Positions 1 through 8,665 of a DNA stretch of 42,164 nucleotides are shown piece after piece. The stretch covers positions 1-42,164 of the forward strand of contig CANHZX010000004.1 in the NCBI GenBank assembly GCA_947465215.1, written 5' to 3'. Source of the stretch: Betaproteobacteria bacterium (GTDB lineage Bacteria > Pseudomonadota > Gammaproteobacteria > Burkholderiales > SG8-41). The notes under the pieces are model-generated. The model worked only from the letters and a program-made list of their open reading frames with translations, was not told the origin of the DNA and searched no databases. Position 1 is the stretch's first letter. Each line of letters opens with the position of its first letter. The translations under genes were made by a program, and so were the position numbers.

Positions 1-1191
1 ATGGCCAAAGGCAAATTTGAGCGTACGAAGCCGCACGTAAACGTGGGTACGATCGGACACGTGGATCACGGCAAGACGACACTGACGGCGGCGATCACGA
101 CGGTGCTGTCGACGAAGTTTGGTGGCGAGGCGAAAGCCTACGACCAGATTGACGCGGCGCCGGAAGAGAAAGCGCGCGGCATCACGATCAACACGGCGCA
201 CGTGGAATATGAGACGGCGAACCGTCACTACGCCCACGTTGACTGCCCGGGACACGCTGACTATGTGAAGAACATGATCACGGGTGCTGCGCAGATGGAC
301 GGCGCGATCCTGGTGGTGTCAGCTGCTGACGGCCCGATGCCGCAGACGCGCGAGCACATTCTGCTGGCTCGCCAGGTGGGCGTGCCTTACATCATCGTGT
401 TCATGAACAAAGCGGACATGGTTGATGACAAAGAGCTGCTGGAGCTGGTGGAGATGGAAGTTCGCGAGCTGCTCTCCAAGTATGAGTTCCCGGGTGACGA
501 CACCCCGATCATCATCGGTTCGGCCCTGAAGGCGCTGGAAGGCGACAAGGGCGAGATGGGTGAGGGCGCGATCCTGAAACTGGCGGAAGCGCTGGACAGC
601 TACATTCCGGAGCCGAAGCGTGCGCTGGACGGCACGTTCCTGATGCCGGTGGAAGACGTGTTCTCGATCTCGGGTCGCGGCACCGTGGTTACGGGTCGTG
701 TCGAGCGCGGAATCGTCAAGGTTGGTGAAGAGATCGAAATCGTCGGTCTGAAGCCGACGCTGAAGACGGTGTGCACGGGCGTTGAGATGTTCCGCAAGCT
801 GCTGGATCAGGGCCAGGCGGGCGACAACGTGGGTATCCTGCTGCGCGGCACGAAGCGCGAAGAGGTGGAGCGTGGTCAGGTGCTGGCGAAGCCGGGCTCG
901 ATCACGCCGCACACGAAGTTTGCTGCTGAGATTTACGTGCTGTCGAAGGATGAGGGTGGTCGTCATACGCCGTTCTTCAACGGTTACCGTCCGCAGTTCT
1001 ACTTCCGGACGACGGACGTGACGGGCTCGATCGAGCTGCCGCAGGGCACGGAGATGGTGATGCCTGGTGACAACATTTCGATCACGGTTGCGCTGATTCA
1101 GCCGATCGCGATGGAAGAGGGTCTGCGTTTCGCCATCCGCGAGGGTGGCCGGACCGTCGGCGCCGGCGTCGTCGCGAAAATCATTGAGTAA
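1..1191 (+). CDS. tuf: Elongation factor Tu
   Basis: EF-Tu delivers aminoacyl-tRNA to the ribosomal A site as a GTP complex in the cytoplasm. The 396 residues match the usual length. The GTPase motifs are visible: GHVDHGKT at residues 19-26, DCPGH at 81-85 and NKAD at 136-139. The beta-barrel domain carries RGTVVTGR at 226-233. The window begins exactly on the start codon, so its ribosome binding site and any upstream fusA are outside. It lies five bases before rpsJ, as expected for the end of a str operon running into the S10 genes. Threonine codons are overwhelmingly ACG, unlike the following genes. Identification is certain; whether this is one of two tuf copies cannot be told here. Confidence 0.98.
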   Translation: MAKGKFERTKPHVNVGTIGHVDHGKTTLTAAITTVLSTKFGGEAKAYDQIDAAPEEKARGITINTAHVEYETANRHYAHVDCPGHADYVKNMITGAAQMDGAILVVSAADGPMPQTREHILLARQVGVPYIIVFMNKADMVDDKELLELVEMEVRELLSKYEFPGDDTPIIIGSALKALEGDKGEMGEGAILKLAEALDSYIPEPKRALDGTFLMPVEDVFSISGRGTVVTGRVERGIVKVGEEIEIVGLKPTLKTVCTGVEMFRKLLDQGQAGDNVGILLRGTKREEVERGQVLAKPGSITPHTKFAAEIYVLSKDEGGRHTPFFNGYRPQFYFRTTDVTGSIELPQGTEMVMPGDNISITVALIQPIAMEEGLRFAIREGGRTVGAGVVAKIIE

Positions 1192-1196
1192 CCGAC

Positions 1197-1514
1197 ATGG
1201 CCGCCCTTAAAAGTCAGAAAATCCGTATCCGCCTGAAGGCGTTTGACTATCGTTTAATCGATCAGTCCGCCCTGGAAATCGTCGATACCGCGAAACGCAC
1301 CGGTGCCGTGGTCAAAGGCCCGATTCCGCTGCCGACCCGCAAACAACGTTTCGATCTGCTGCGTTCGCCGCACGTCAACAAGACGTCGCGCGAGCAGCTG
1401 GAAATTCGCAGTCACCTGCGCCTGATGGACATCATCGACCCGACCGATAAAACGGTCGATGCGCTGATGAAGCTGGATCTGCCCGCTGGCGTGGACGTAG
1501 AAATTAAGCTGTAG
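1197..1514 (+). CDS. rpsJ: 30S ribosomal protein S10 (NusE)
   Basis: S10 is a head protein of the 30S subunit and, as NusE, a partner of NusB and NusG in antitermination. The product has 105 residues, close to the usual 103. It shows the family core [15 protein letters not shown] near the N-terminus and RSHLRLMDI in the second half. The ATG lies five bases after the tuf stop, so it is almost certainly cotranscribed with tuf. A 105-base structured gap follows before rplC, which separates rpsJ from the rest of the S10 genes more than any other pair in the block. Confidence 0.97.
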   Translation: MAALKSQKIRIRLKAFDYRLIDQSALEIVDTAKRTGAVVKGPIPLPTRKQRFDLLRSPHVNKTSREQLEIRSHLRLMDIIDPTDKTVDALMKLDLPAGVDVEIKL

Positions 1515-1539
1515 AACGCAAGCTGTAAAACGGTGGTAA

Positions 1540-1557
1540 CGGGCGCTACGACGCCCG
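1540..1557 (+). promoter_or_regulatory. Hairpin 1 in the rpsJ-rplC gap
   Basis: CGGGCG (1540-1545) pairs perfectly with CGCCCG (1552-1557) around a six-base loop. No T-tract follows, so it is not an intrinsic terminator alone. It may be part of a ribosomal-protein leader or a stability element. The function is inference. Confidence 0.5.
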
Positions 1558-1571
1558 GTTGTTAAACAGAA

Positions 1572-1601
1572 GTGCCGGCCAATTGAAGTCGGCGCCTTTT
1601 T
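1572..1601 (+). promoter_or_regulatory. Hairpin 2 with T-run before rplC (possible attenuator)
   Basis: GTGCCGGC (1572-1579) pairs with GTCGGCGC (1588-1595) using two G-T wobbles around an eight-base loop. Five T residues follow at 1597-1601. The shape is that of a weak intrinsic terminator or attenuator placed 18 bases before the rplC start. In E. coli an L4-controlled attenuator lies upstream of rpsJ; here a comparable structure would sit downstream of rpsJ. A regulatory role is inferred only. Confidence 0.45.
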
Positions 1602-1619
1602 AAAAAAGGTAATTAGAAC

Positions 1620-2309
1620 ATGAGCTTAGGACTCGTCGGCCGCAAAGTCGGCATGACGCGGGTATTCACCGATGACGGCGACACCATTCCGGTGACAGTC
1701 GTTGACGTGTCGAACAACCGCGTCTCCCAGGTCAAAACGCCCGAGACGGACGGCTATTCGGCTGTTCAGGTTGCATTCGGCAAGCGTCGTGCAACACGTG
1801 TGGTCAAGGCAGCTGCCGGACATTTCGCGAAAGCGGGTGTCGAGGCCGGCCGTGTCATGCGCGAATTCACGGTTACCCCCGAGAAGCTGGCTGATCTGAA
1901 GGCCGGCGCCGCACTCGCAGCGACCATTTTCGAAGTCGGACAATACGTTGATGTGACCGGCGTGTCGCAGGGCAAGGGTTTTGCCGGCGTCATCAAACGT
2001 CACAACTTCTCTTCGAACCGCGCCAGCCACGGTAACTCGGTTTCGCACAACAAACCCGGCTCGATCGGTATGGCGCAGGATCCCGGCCGTGTATTCCCCG
2101 GCAAACGGATGCCTGGCCACATGGGCGCGGTAACCCGGACCCAGCAGTCCCTGCAGATCGTGCGCATTGATGTCGAGCGCAATCTGCTGCTGATCCGCGG
2201 TGCCGTTCCCGGTTCACGCGGCGGTGATGTGATGGTTCGTCCTGCGGTTCGCACGCGGCGTCCCCCGGCAGTCAAACAGGGCGGCAAAGCCGCCCCGGCG
2301 AAGAAGTGA
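1620..2309 (+). CDS. rplC: 50S ribosomal protein L3
   Basis: L3 is an early-assembly protein of the 50S subunit near the peptidyl-transferase centre. The N-terminus [16 protein letters not shown] and the central loop with [11 protein letters not shown] and RMPGHMG are family hallmarks. At 229 residues it is about 20 longer than E. coli L3. The excess is a basic, Pro/Ala/Lys-rich C-terminal tail from about residue 207. A purine-rich AAGG at about 1606-1609 precedes the ATG. It opens the tightly packed run rplC-rplD-rplW-rplB. Confidence 0.97.
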   Translation: MSLGLVGRKVGMTRVFTDDGDTIPVTVVDVSNNRVSQVKTPETDGYSAVQVAFGKRRATRVVKAAAGHFAKAGVEAGRVMREFTVTPEKLADLKAGAALAATIFEVGQYVDVTGVSQGKGFAGVIKRHNFSSNRASHGNSVSHNKPGSIGMAQDPGRVFPGKRMPGHMGAVTRTQQSLQIVRIDVERNLLLIRGAVPGSRGGDVMVRPAVRTRRPPAVKQGGKAAPAKK

Positions 2310-2320
2310 GGCGACGCTAA

Positions 2321-2941
2321 ATGGAACTTAACGTCATTAACGATCAAGGCAAACCGACCGCGAAACTGGCGGCATCGGATGCTGCGTTCGGCCGTGAGTA
2401 CAACGAGGCGCTGGTGCACCAGGTGGTCACTGCTTACCTCGCCAATGCCCGGCTGGCCACGCGTGCCCAGAAAGACCGCGGCACGGTTACCCACACGACC
2501 AAGAAGCCCTGGCGGCAAAAAGGCACGGGCCGCGCCCGTGCCGGTATGACCTCCAGCCCGCTGTGGCGTGGCGGCGGCCGGACTTTCCCGAACTCGCCCG
2601 ACGAGAATTACTCGCATAAGCTGAACCGCAAGATGTACCGCGCCGGCCTGATGTCGATTCTCTCGCAGCTGGCCCGCGAAGACCGGCTGTCGGTGGTGGA
2701 TTCGTTCACCATCGAAGCGCCAAAAACCAAACTGCTCGCCAGCAAGCTGAAGGGTATGGGCATGGAAGACGTGCTCATCATTACCGACAGCATGGACGAG
2801 AATCTGCGGCTGTCGTCGCGCAACCTTCCCAACGTCATGGTGGTTGATGTCAGCCATGCCGACCCGGTTAGCCTGATCCGGCACAGCAATGTGCTGATCA
2901 CCAAAGGCGCCGTGGGCAAAATCGAGGAGCTGCTGGCATGA
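2321..2941 (+). CDS. rplD: 50S ribosomal protein L4
   Basis: L4 binds 23S rRNA and lines the peptide exit tunnel. In E. coli it also represses the S10 operon by binding the operon leader and promoting termination. The 206 residues match the family. The internal loop motif [14 protein letters not shown], followed by SPLWRGGG, is the rRNA-contacting extension. Its last four bases overlap the rplW start (ATGA), which indicates translational coupling. If L4 regulates here as in E. coli, the structured gap upstream of rplC is the natural target; that is inference. Confidence 0.97.
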   Translation: MELNVINDQGKPTAKLAASDAAFGREYNEALVHQVVTAYLANARLATRAQKDRGTVTHTTKKPWRQKGTGRARAGMTSSPLWRGGGRTFPNSPDENYSHKLNRKMYRAGLMSILSQLAREDRLSVVDSFTIEAPKTKLLASKLKGMGMEDVLIITDSMDENLRLSSRNLPNVMVVDVSHADPVSLIRHSNVLITKGAVGKIEELLA

Positions 2942-3264
2942 GCGCATTCAGCACAGAACGTCTCGCGCAAATTCTGCTCGCCCCCGTGATCTCCGAGAAG
3001 AGCACGCTCGTCGGCGAAAAGAACAACCAGGTGGTGTTCCGCGTTGCCCGTGATGCGACCAAGCCGGAAATCAAGGCTGCTGTCGAAACGATGTTGAGCA
3101 AGAAGGACGAGAAGCTCGAAGTCGAGCAGGTCCGTATCGTTAACGTCCGCGGCAAGGAAAAGCGCTTCGGCAAGTTTACCGGCCGTCGCAGCTCATGGAA
3201 AAAAGCCTACGTCTGCCTCAAGGCGGGCCAGGAAATCACCTTTGCTGAAGGGGAGGTGAAATAA
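2938..3264 (+). CDS. rplW: 50S ribosomal protein L23
   Basis: L23 sits at the exit of the 50S peptide tunnel and is a docking site for trigger factor and SRP. The product has 108 residues with the family pattern [16 protein letters not shown] near the N-terminus and [13 protein letters not shown] near the C-terminus. The ATG overlaps the rplD stop by four bases, and its stop shares one base with the rplB start (TAATG). The N-terminus is slightly longer than in E. coli. Confidence 0.96.
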   Translation: MSAFSTERLAQILLAPVISEKSTLVGEKNNQVVFRVARDATKPEIKAAVETMLSKKDEKLEVEQVRIVNVRGKEKRFGKFTGRRSSWKKAYVCLKAGQEITFAEGEVK

Positions 3265-4097
3265 TGTTAGTCAAAGTCAAACCGACGTCTCCGGGCCGTC
3301 GCGGCCTGGTCAAGGTAGTCACCCCGGGTCTGCACAAAGGCAAGCCGGTCGCTAAACTGGTGACGAGCCAGTCGAAAAAGGCCGGTCGCAACGTTCATGG
3401 TCGCGTCACGATGCGTCATCAGGGCGGCGGACACAAGCAGCACTACCGCATGGTCGACTTCAAGCGCAACAAGGATGGCATTCCGGCCAAGGTTGAGCGG
3501 ATTGAATACGATCCGAACCGTAGCGCGCATCTGGCGCTGCTGTGCTACGCCGACGGCGAGCGCCGTTATGTGATCGCCACCCGTGGCGTCACCGCCGGCA
3601 TGCAGCTGATTTCCGGACCCGAAGCCCCGATCAAAACGGGTAACGCCCTGCCGCTGCGCAACATTCCGGTCGGCTCGACGATCTGCTGCGTGGAAATGCT
3701 GCCGGGTAAAGGCGCACAGCTGTCGCGTGCTGCAGGCACCTCGGTGCAGCTTCTGGCCCGTGAAGGCGAATACGCCCAGCTGCGTCTGCGCTCGGGTGAA
3801 ATCCGCAAAGTGCATGTCAACTGCCGCGCCACCATCGGCGAGGTGGGTAACGAAGAACATCAGCTGGAATCCATCGGCAAGGCCGGTCGTGTCCGTTGGC
3901 GCGGTATCCGCCCGACGGTTCGGGGTGTTGCAATGAACCCGATCGATCACCCGCACGGTGGTGGTGAAGGACGTACGGCGGCCGCTCAGGCGCCGGTCAG
4001 TCCCTGGGGCGTCATGTGTAAGGGTTACAAGACGCGCAAGAACAAACGCACCAGCGGCATGATCGTTCGTCGCCGCAATGCGAAAGCTACGGCGTAA
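3264..4097 (+). CDS. rplB: 50S ribosomal protein L2
   Basis: L2 is a core 50S protein needed for subunit association and peptidyl transfer. The 277 residues match the usual 273-277. It shows the N-terminal pattern KPTSPGRRG and the conserved C-terminal segment [15 protein letters not shown], which includes the functionally important histidine region. Its basic tail ends in [12 protein letters not shown]. The start overlaps the rplW stop by one base, so it depends on coupled translation. A short gap leads to rpsS. Confidence 0.97.
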   Translation: MLVKVKPTSPGRRGLVKVVTPGLHKGKPVAKLVTSQSKKAGRNVHGRVTMRHQGGGHKQHYRMVDFKRNKDGIPAKVERIEYDPNRSAHLALLCYADGERRYVIATRGVTAGMQLISGPEAPIKTGNALPLRNIPVGSTICCVEMLPGKGAQLSRAAGTSVQLLAREGEYAQLRLRSGEIRKVHVNCRATIGEVGNEEHQLESIGKAGRVRWRGIRPTVRGVAMNPIDHPHGGGEGRTAAAQAPVSPWGVMCKGYKTRKNKRTSGMIVRRRNAKATA

Positions 4098-4106
4098 GGG
4101 ATAAAC

Positions 4107-4418
4107 ATGTCACGTTCCATCAAAAAAGGCCCGTTCGTCGATCATCACCTGATGCAGAAGGTGGAGACGGCTCGCGCCGGTTCTGACAAGCGCCCGATCA
4201 AAACCTGGTCCCGGCGTTCTACGGTTCTGCCCGACTTCGTCGGCCTTACCATCGCTGTGCATAACGGCAAGCAGCATGTGCCGGTTTATGTCACGGAAAA
4301 CATGGTTGGCCACAAGCTTGGCGAATTTGCCCACACCCGCACGTTCAAGGGCCATTCGAAGGCAGGCGGTTCATCGCCGGCTGACAAGAAATCGTCCCCG
4401 ACACCGGCGGCGAAATAA
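4107..4418 (+). CDS. rpsS: 30S ribosomal protein S19
   Basis: S19 forms a complex with S13 in the 30S head near the A-site tRNA. The sequence starts [16 protein letters not shown] and contains [18 protein letters not shown] and [16 protein letters not shown], all standard. At 103 residues it exceeds the usual 91-93. The extra residues form a Ser/Pro/Lys/Ala-rich C-terminal tail after GHSKAGG. No frameshift is needed to explain the tail, since the reading frame runs cleanly to a TAA eleven bases before rplV. Confidence 0.97.
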   Translation: MSRSIKKGPFVDHHLMQKVETARAGSDKRPIKTWSRRSTVLPDFVGLTIAVHNGKQHVPVYVTENMVGHKLGEFAHTRTFKGHSKAGGSSPADKKSSPTPAAK

Positions 4419-4429
4419 GGGTTATCGAT

Positions 4430-4768
4430 ATGGATACCACAGCTAAACTGATCGGCGTCAGGCTTTCGCCGCAAAAGGGCCGGCTTGTTGCGGATCTGAT
4501 CCGCGGCAAGACGGTGGAAAATGCGCTCAACATTCTGGGTTTCTCCCCGAAAAAGGGCGCGGTCATCATCCGCAAAGTGCTGGAGTCGGCAATCGCCAAC
4601 GCCGAGCACAATGACGGCGCTGATATCGACGAACTGAAGGTCACCCGGATTTACGTCGAAAAAGGTCCGGTGATGAAGCGCTTCTCCGCGCGCGCCAAAG
4701 GCCGGGGCGTACAAATCTTGAAACCGACGTGCCATGTTTATGTCACGGTCGGCGACGGAAGGAAGTAA
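4430..4768 (+). CDS. rplV: 50S ribosomal protein L22
   Basis: L22 binds all domains of 23S rRNA, and its hairpin lines the peptide exit tunnel. The 112 residues match the family. It shows [18 protein letters not shown] in the N-terminal domain and [19 protein letters not shown] in the tunnel hairpin. The rpsC start follows three bases after its stop. Confidence 0.96.
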   Translation: MDTTAKLIGVRLSPQKGRLVADLIRGKTVENALNILGFSPKKGAVIIRKVLESAIANAEHNDGADIDELKVTRIYVEKGPVMKRFSARAKGRGVQILKPTCHVYVTVGDGRK

Positions 4769-4771
4769 AGC

Positions 4772-5527
4772 ATGGGCCAAAAAATCCACCCGATCGGGTT
4801 CCGTCTTGCGTTCAACCGCAATTGGGCTTCCCGCTGGTACGCGAACAACAAGAACTTCGCCGGGATGCTCCTCGAAGACATCAAGGTTCGCGAATACCTG
4901 AAAGAGCGCCTTTCCCAGGCTGCCGTTTCCCGCGTCGTTATCGAACGGCCCGCCAAGAATGCGCGTATTACGGTGTACAGCGCACGTCCGGGCATGGTTA
5001 TCGGCAAAAAAGGCGAGGACATCGAACGCCTGAAGGCCGATCTGCAGAAAATGCTTGGCGTGCCGGTTCACGTCAACATCGAGGAAGTGCGCAAGCCTGA
5101 ACTCGATGCACAGCTGATTGCCGATTCTATCGTGCAGCAGTTGCAGAAGCGCATCATGTTCCGCCGCGCGATGAAGCGTGCGATCACCAATGCTATGCGT
5201 CTCGGTGCGCAGGGTATCAAGATCATGAGCGCTGGCCGGCTCAACGGTATCGAGATTGCACGTACCGAGTGGTACCGCGAAGGTCGGGTGCCGCTGCATA
5301 CGCTGCGCGCCGACATTGACTACGGATTTTCGGAAGCTAAGACCACCTACGGCGTCATCGGCGTGAAGGTCTGGGTGTTCAAGGGTGAGGTGATCGGCAA
5401 GAACGGTCATTCTGCACTGACTCCGTCGGCCGCACCGGTCGAGGAGCCCGCGCCGGCACCGGCGCGCAAGCCGAGAAGGACAACTGCAAAGACAGGAGCA
5501 AAACGTGCTACAGCCAGCCAGGCGTAA
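4772..5527 (+). CDS. rpsC: 30S ribosomal protein S3
   Basis: S3 lies at the mRNA entry side of the 30S subunit and contributes to helicase activity there. The N-terminus [12 protein letters not shown] and the KH-domain [12 protein letters not shown] are diagnostic. At 251 residues it is about 18 longer than E. coli S3. From about residue 215 it ends in an Ala/Pro/Lys/Arg-rich tail. The last 23 bases overlap the start of rplP in another frame, so this tail also encodes the rplP ribosome binding site. Confidence 0.97.
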   Translation: MGQKIHPIGFRLAFNRNWASRWYANNKNFAGMLLEDIKVREYLKERLSQAAVSRVVIERPAKNARITVYSARPGMVIGKKGEDIERLKADLQKMLGVPVHVNIEEVRKPELDAQLIADSIVQQLQKRIMFRRAMKRAITNAMRLGAQGIKIMSAGRLNGIEIARTEWYREGRVPLHTLRADIDYGFSEAKTTYGVIGVKVWVFKGEVIGKNGHSALTPSAAPVEEPAPAPARKPRRTTAKTGAKRATASQA

Positions 5528-5921
5528 ATACCGCAAGGAGCAGAAGGGCCGGAATACCGGCGTTGCGACTCGCGGAAACAAGGTCAGCTTCGGCGAATAC
5601 GGCCTGAAGGCGATCGGTCGCGGTCGCCTGACGGCCCGCCAGATAGAGGCTGCGCGTCGTGCAATGACGCGTCATATCAAGCGCGGCGGCCGGATCTGGA
5701 TCCGCATTTTCCCGGACAAGCCGATTTCGCGTAAGCCGGCGGAAGTCCGTATGGGTAACGGTAAAGGGAATCCGGAGTATTGGGTCGCCGAGATCCAGCC
5801 GGGCAAGGTTCTGTATGAAATGGACGGCGTGAATGAAGTTATCGCCAAGGAAGCTTTCCGCCTCGCTGCGGCCAAGCTGCCGATCGCGACGGCTTTTGTG
5901 CACCGTCTGGTCGGAGGTTGA
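5505..5921 (+). CDS. rplP: 50S ribosomal protein L16 (GTG start)
   Basis: L16 organises the A-site region of the 50S subunit. The 138 residues match the usual 136-138. The family signature [16 protein letters not shown] at the N-terminus forces the GTG codon at 5505 as the start. GGAG at about 5494-5497 lies at a proper distance upstream. The start is inside rpsC, overlapping it by 23 bases. The core [23 protein letters not shown] segment is fully conserved. The gene ends one base before the rpmC ATG. Confidence 0.96.
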   Translation: MLQPARRKYRKEQKGRNTGVATRGNKVSFGEYGLKAIGRGRLTARQIEAARRAMTRHIKRGGRIWIRIFPDKPISRKPAEVRMGNGKGNPEYWVAEIQPGKVLYEMDGVNEVIAKEAFRLAAAKLPIATAFVHRLVGG

Positions 5922-5922
5922 T

Positions 5923-6108
5923 ATGAAGGCAAGCGAACTGCAGGGCAAAGGCGCCGACGAGCTGCGCAAGGAATTGGAATCGCTGTTGAAAGCGCAGTTT
6001 TCCATGCGCATGCAGAAGGCGACGCAGCAACTGACCAACACCAGCCAGCTGCGCAAGGTGCGCCGCGACATCGCGCGCGTGCGCACGGTGCTGGCAACCA
6101 AGGCTTAA
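5923..6108 (+). CDS. rpmC: 50S ribosomal protein L29
   Basis: L29 is a small two-helix protein next to L23 at the peptide exit site. The reading frame is open from 5833, but the family start [18 protein letters not shown] fixes the ATG at 5923. This gives 61 residues, close to the usual 63. The upstream part of that frame is shared with the 3' end of rplP and is not coding. GGAGG at 5913-5917 serves as ribosome binding site. Confidence 0.95.
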   Translation: MKASELQGKGADELRKELESLLKAQFSMRMQKATQQLTNTSQLRKVRRDIARVRTVLATKA

Positions 6109-6123
6109 GGGCGGGATGCGGAT

Positions 6124-6384
6124 ATGAGCGAAGCAAACAAGCGAACCCTGACCGGACGTGTGGTCAGCGACAAAATGGACAAAACGGTGACCGTTCTGGT
6201 CGAACGCCGGGTCAAGCATCCCCTGCTCGGCAAGGTGGTCACCCGTTCGAAGAAATACCACGCCCACGATGCCAACGATGAGTACAAGGAAGGCGACACC
6301 GTGCTGATCGAAGAATGCCGTCCCCTGGCCAAGACCAAGGCCTGGAAGGTGATCAAGCTGGTGGAGAAGTCGCGGGGCGTTTGA
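6124..6384 (+). CDS. rpsQ: 30S ribosomal protein S17
   Basis: S17 is a primary 16S rRNA-binding protein of the 30S body. The 86 residues show the OB-fold patterns [26 protein letters not shown] and [15 protein letters not shown]. It is the last gene of the S10 group. The next gene starts 160 bases later behind a promoter-like site, matching the S10/spc operon boundary known in E. coli. Confidence 0.97.
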   Translation: MSEANKRTLTGRVVSDKMDKTVTVLVERRVKHPLLGKVVTRSKKYHAHDANDEYKEGDTVLIEECRPLAKTKAWKVIKLVEKSRGV

Positions 6385-6397
6385 TTGAAATTACCGC

Positions 6398-6427
6398 TTG
6401 CGCTGTTTGGGCGCAGCGGTATATAAT
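6398..6427 (+). promoter_or_regulatory. Promoter-like site of the spc operon
   Basis: TTGCGC (6398-6403) and a perfect TATAAT (6422-6427) are separated by 18 bases. The site lies in the only sizeable gap between rpsQ and rplN, where E. coli also has its spc promoter. ACCGCT-T-GCGC (6393-6403) and GCGCAGCGGT (6411-6420) form an inverted repeat across the -35 box and spacer. Transcription from here is inferred, not shown. Confidence 0.7.
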
Positions 6428-6470
6428 TTGCGGCTGTAATTTTCCGACCTGCTACCGCAGGCGGTGACCT

Positions 6471-6484
6471 AGCCCGAACGGGCT
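6471..6484 (+). promoter_or_regulatory. Inverted repeat in the rplN leader
   Basis: AGCCCG and CGGGCT form a 6-base perfect inverted repeat around AA, about 40 bases downstream of the TATAAT box. It lies inside a leader of roughly 115 bases before rplN. In E. coli, spc-operon feedback by S8 acts inside the operon at rplE, so a role for this leader structure is only a possibility. Confidence 0.35.
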
Positions 6485-6544
6485 CCAAGACTGACCTTCC
6501 GCTGTTTGGTGGGTCAAGTTGGAGAAAGAAAAGCAGGAAAAAAC

Positions 6545-6913
6545 ATGATTCAGATGCAATCCAAACTGGATGTTGCTGACAACACCGGTGCGCGTACCGT
6601 CATGTGCATCAAGGTGCTTGGTGGCTCAAAGCGTCGTTATGCAGGCATTGGCGATGTCATTAAGGTCAGCATCAAGGACGCTGCGCCCCGCGGGCGTGTC
6701 AAAAAGGGCGAGGTTTACAACGCCGTTGTCGTTCGCACCGCCAAAGGCGTGCGCCGCAATGACGGTTCGCTCCTGAAGTTTGACGGTAACGCTGCGGTTC
6801 TGCTCAATCAGAAACTTGAGCCGATCGGCACGCGGATTTTCGGACCGGTGACGCGCGAGTTGCGGACTGAACGATTCATGAAGATCGTTTCTCTCGCACC
6901 GGAAGTGCTGTAA
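6545..6913 (+). CDS. rplN: 50S ribosomal protein L14
   Basis: L14 contacts 16S rRNA at an intersubunit bridge and is an anchor point for silencing factor RsfS. The family start [17 protein letters not shown] sets the ATG at 6545, giving 122 residues. An upstream TTG at 6506 is open in frame but has no homologous sequence behind it. AGGA at 6535-6538 is the ribosome binding site. The conserved [20 protein letters not shown] and C-terminal [10 protein letters not shown] are present. It opens the spc gene group. Confidence 0.96.
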   Translation: MIQMQSKLDVADNTGARTVMCIKVLGGSKRRYAGIGDVIKVSIKDAAPRGRVKKGEVYNAVVVRTAKGVRRNDGSLLKFDGNAAVLLNQKLEPIGTRIFGPVTRELRTERFMKIVSLAPEVL

Positions 6914-6927
6914 AGGACGTTACGCAT

Positions 6928-7245
6928 ATGCGCAAGATCAGAAAAGGCGACGACGTAGTAGTGCTGACCGGCCGCGACCGCAGTAAACGCGGAACGGTGC
7001 TGCGCGTTGTCGATGCAGACCATCTGCTTGTTGAAGGCATTAACCGTGTCAAGAAGCACCAGCGGCCCAATCCGGCCAAGGGTGAGACCGGCGGCATCAT
7101 CGACAAGGAAATGCCCATTCATATTTCGAATGTGGCGCTGTTCAATCCCGCGACCAAGAAAGCCGATCGTATCGGTATCCGTCAGCTGGAAGACGGCAGC
7201 CGCGTCCGGTTTTTCAAGTCCAATGGCGAAGTGGTTGATGTATGA
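6928..7245 (+). CDS. rplX: 50S ribosomal protein L24
   Basis: L24 initiates 50S assembly by binding the 5' region of 23S rRNA. The 105 residues begin [22 protein letters not shown], the KOW-type start of the family, and continue with [14 protein letters not shown]. The stop overlaps the rplE ATG by four bases. In E. coli this junction is part of the S8 repression target region, but no attempt was made to fold it here. Confidence 0.96.
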   Translation: MRKIRKGDDVVVLTGRDRSKRGTVLRVVDADHLLVEGINRVKKHQRPNPAKGETGGIIDKEMPIHISNVALFNPATKKADRIGIRQLEDGSRVRFFKSNGEVVDV

Positions 7246-7919
7246 GCGCTGACAAAGAAACCAAAAAAGCGAAGCCTGCCAAGGAAGCCAAGGCAGAGCC
7301 GGCCAAGAAGGCCGCCAAGGAGCCCAAGGCTGCCGCCGGTGCATCCGCTAAGCAGGGTAAACCTGCACGGCCGACCGCACCCGCGCGTCTGAGCACCTAT
7401 TACAAAGAAACCGTGGCCAAGGAGCTGACCGAGAAATTCGGTTACAGCAGCCCGATGCAGGTGCCGCGTATTGAGAAGATCGTCCTCAACATGGGCGTGG
7501 GCGAAGCGGTTGCCGACAAGAAAATCATGGACAACGCCGTCGGCGACATGACCAAGATTGCCGGTCAGAAACCGCTTGTTACCAAGTCCCGCAAGGCGAT
7601 CGCGAACTTCAAGATCCGTGAAGGTTATCCGGTCGGTTGCAAGGTCACACTCCGCGGCGCACGCATGTATGAATTCCTTGATCGTCTGGTGAGCATCGCA
7701 TTGCCCCGTGTTCGCGACTTCCGCGGCATTTCCGGCAAAAGCTTTGATGGTCGTGGCAATTACAACATGGGCGTCAAAGAGCAGATCATTTTTCCCGAAA
7801 TCGAGTACGACAAGATTGATGCCCTGCGCGGGATGAACATCACGATTTCAACGACGGCAAAGTCCGATGAAGAAGGCCGGGCTCTGCTTTCCGCTTTTAA
7901 ATTTCCTTTCCGTAATTGA
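7242..7919 (+). CDS. rplE: 50S ribosomal protein L5 with N-terminal extension
   Basis: L5 binds 5S rRNA and contacts P-site tRNA. From residue about 49 the protein is a standard L5 ([38 protein letters not shown]). The first roughly 48 residues are an Ala/Lys/Pro-rich extension absent from the 179-residue E. coli protein, giving 225 in total. The ATG at 7242 overlaps the rplX stop by four bases. No in-frame ATG, GTG or TTG lies between it and the core, so the extension appears to be translated. The segment resembles the low-complexity basic tails of histone-like proteins. Confidence 0.93.
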   Translation: MSADKETKKAKPAKEAKAEPAKKAAKEPKAAAGASAKQGKPARPTAPARLSTYYKETVAKELTEKFGYSSPMQVPRIEKIVLNMGVGEAVADKKIMDNAVGDMTKIAGQKPLVTKSRKAIANFKIREGYPVGCKVTLRGARMYEFLDRLVSIALPRVRDFRGISGKSFDGRGNYNMGVKEQIIFPEIEYDKIDALRGMNITISTTAKSDEEGRALLSAFKFPFRN

Positions 7920-7928
7920 GGAAAACGT

Positions 7929-8234
7929 ATGTCTAAGCTTGCACTGATAAACCGTGAGCAGAAGCGTCGCAAGACCGTGAAGAAATTCGCGGCCAAGCGC
8001 GCGGAGCTCCAGGCGCTTGTCGACGATCAGAAGCTGTCTCCTGAAGATCGATATGAGGCGCGTCTGAAGCTGCAGAAGCTGCCGCGGAACGCGAGTCCCG
8101 TCCGGTTGCGCAACCGTTGCGCGCTGACCGGCCGTCCCCGCGGTGTTTATCGCAAGTTCGGGCTGGCTCGGGGCAAGTTGCGCGAGATTGCAATGCGCGG
8201 CGAAATCCCGGGCGTAATCAAGGCTAGCTGGTAA
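7929..8234 (+). CDS. rpsN: 30S ribosomal protein S14 (zinc-free form)
   Basis: S14 is a 30S head protein. The 101-residue length and the lack of paired CxxC motifs mark the long zinc-independent form found in most proteobacteria. The C-terminal [20 protein letters not shown] and [11 protein letters not shown] are conserved. It sits between rplE and rpsH as usual. Confidence 0.96.
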   Translation: MSKLALINREQKRRKTVKKFAAKRAELQALVDDQKLSPEDRYEARLKLQKLPRNASPVRLRNRCALTGRPRGVYRKFGLARGKLREIAMRGEIPGVIKASW

Positions 8235-8257
8235 GACAGGCCGCAGGAGAATTTTGC

Positions 8258-8653
8258 ATGAGCATGAATGATCCGATTTCCGACATGCTGACTCGCATCC
8301 GCAATGCACAGCAGGCGGAAAAAGAGTCCGTGTCGATGCCTTCGAGCAAGCTCAAGGTGGCGATTGCCAAGGTGCTGAAGGACGAAGGCTATATTGACGA
8401 CTTCGCGGTTCGTGGCGAAGTGGCAAAGCCGGTGCTTGAGGTCGCTCTCAAGTACTACGCCGGTTCGCCGGTGATCGAAAAAATCGAGCGCGTAAGCCGT
8501 CCCGGCCTGCGCATTTACAAACCCAGCCGTGACATTCCCAATGTGATGAACGGCCTCGGCGTTGCCATCGTCTCCACCTCCAAGGGTGTGATGACTGATC
8601 GCAAGGCACGCGGCATGGGCATCGGCGGGGAAGTTCTCTGCATCGTGGCCTAA
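8258..8653 (+). CDS. rpsH: 30S ribosomal protein S8
   Basis: S8 is a primary 16S rRNA-binding protein. In E. coli it is the spc-operon translational repressor. The 131 residues start [18 protein letters not shown] and contain [11 protein letters not shown] and the C-terminal [19 protein letters not shown] at about 8245-8249 provides the ribosome binding site. The neighbours rpsN and rplF are standard. Confidence 0.97.
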   Translation: MSMNDPISDMLTRIRNAQQAEKESVSMPSSKLKVAIAKVLKDEGYIDDFAVRGEVAKPVLEVALKYYAGSPVIEKIERVSRPGLRIYKPSRDIPNVMNGLGVAIVSTSKGVMTDRKARGMGIGGEVLCIVA

Positions 8654-8665
8654 GGGAGAGAGACG

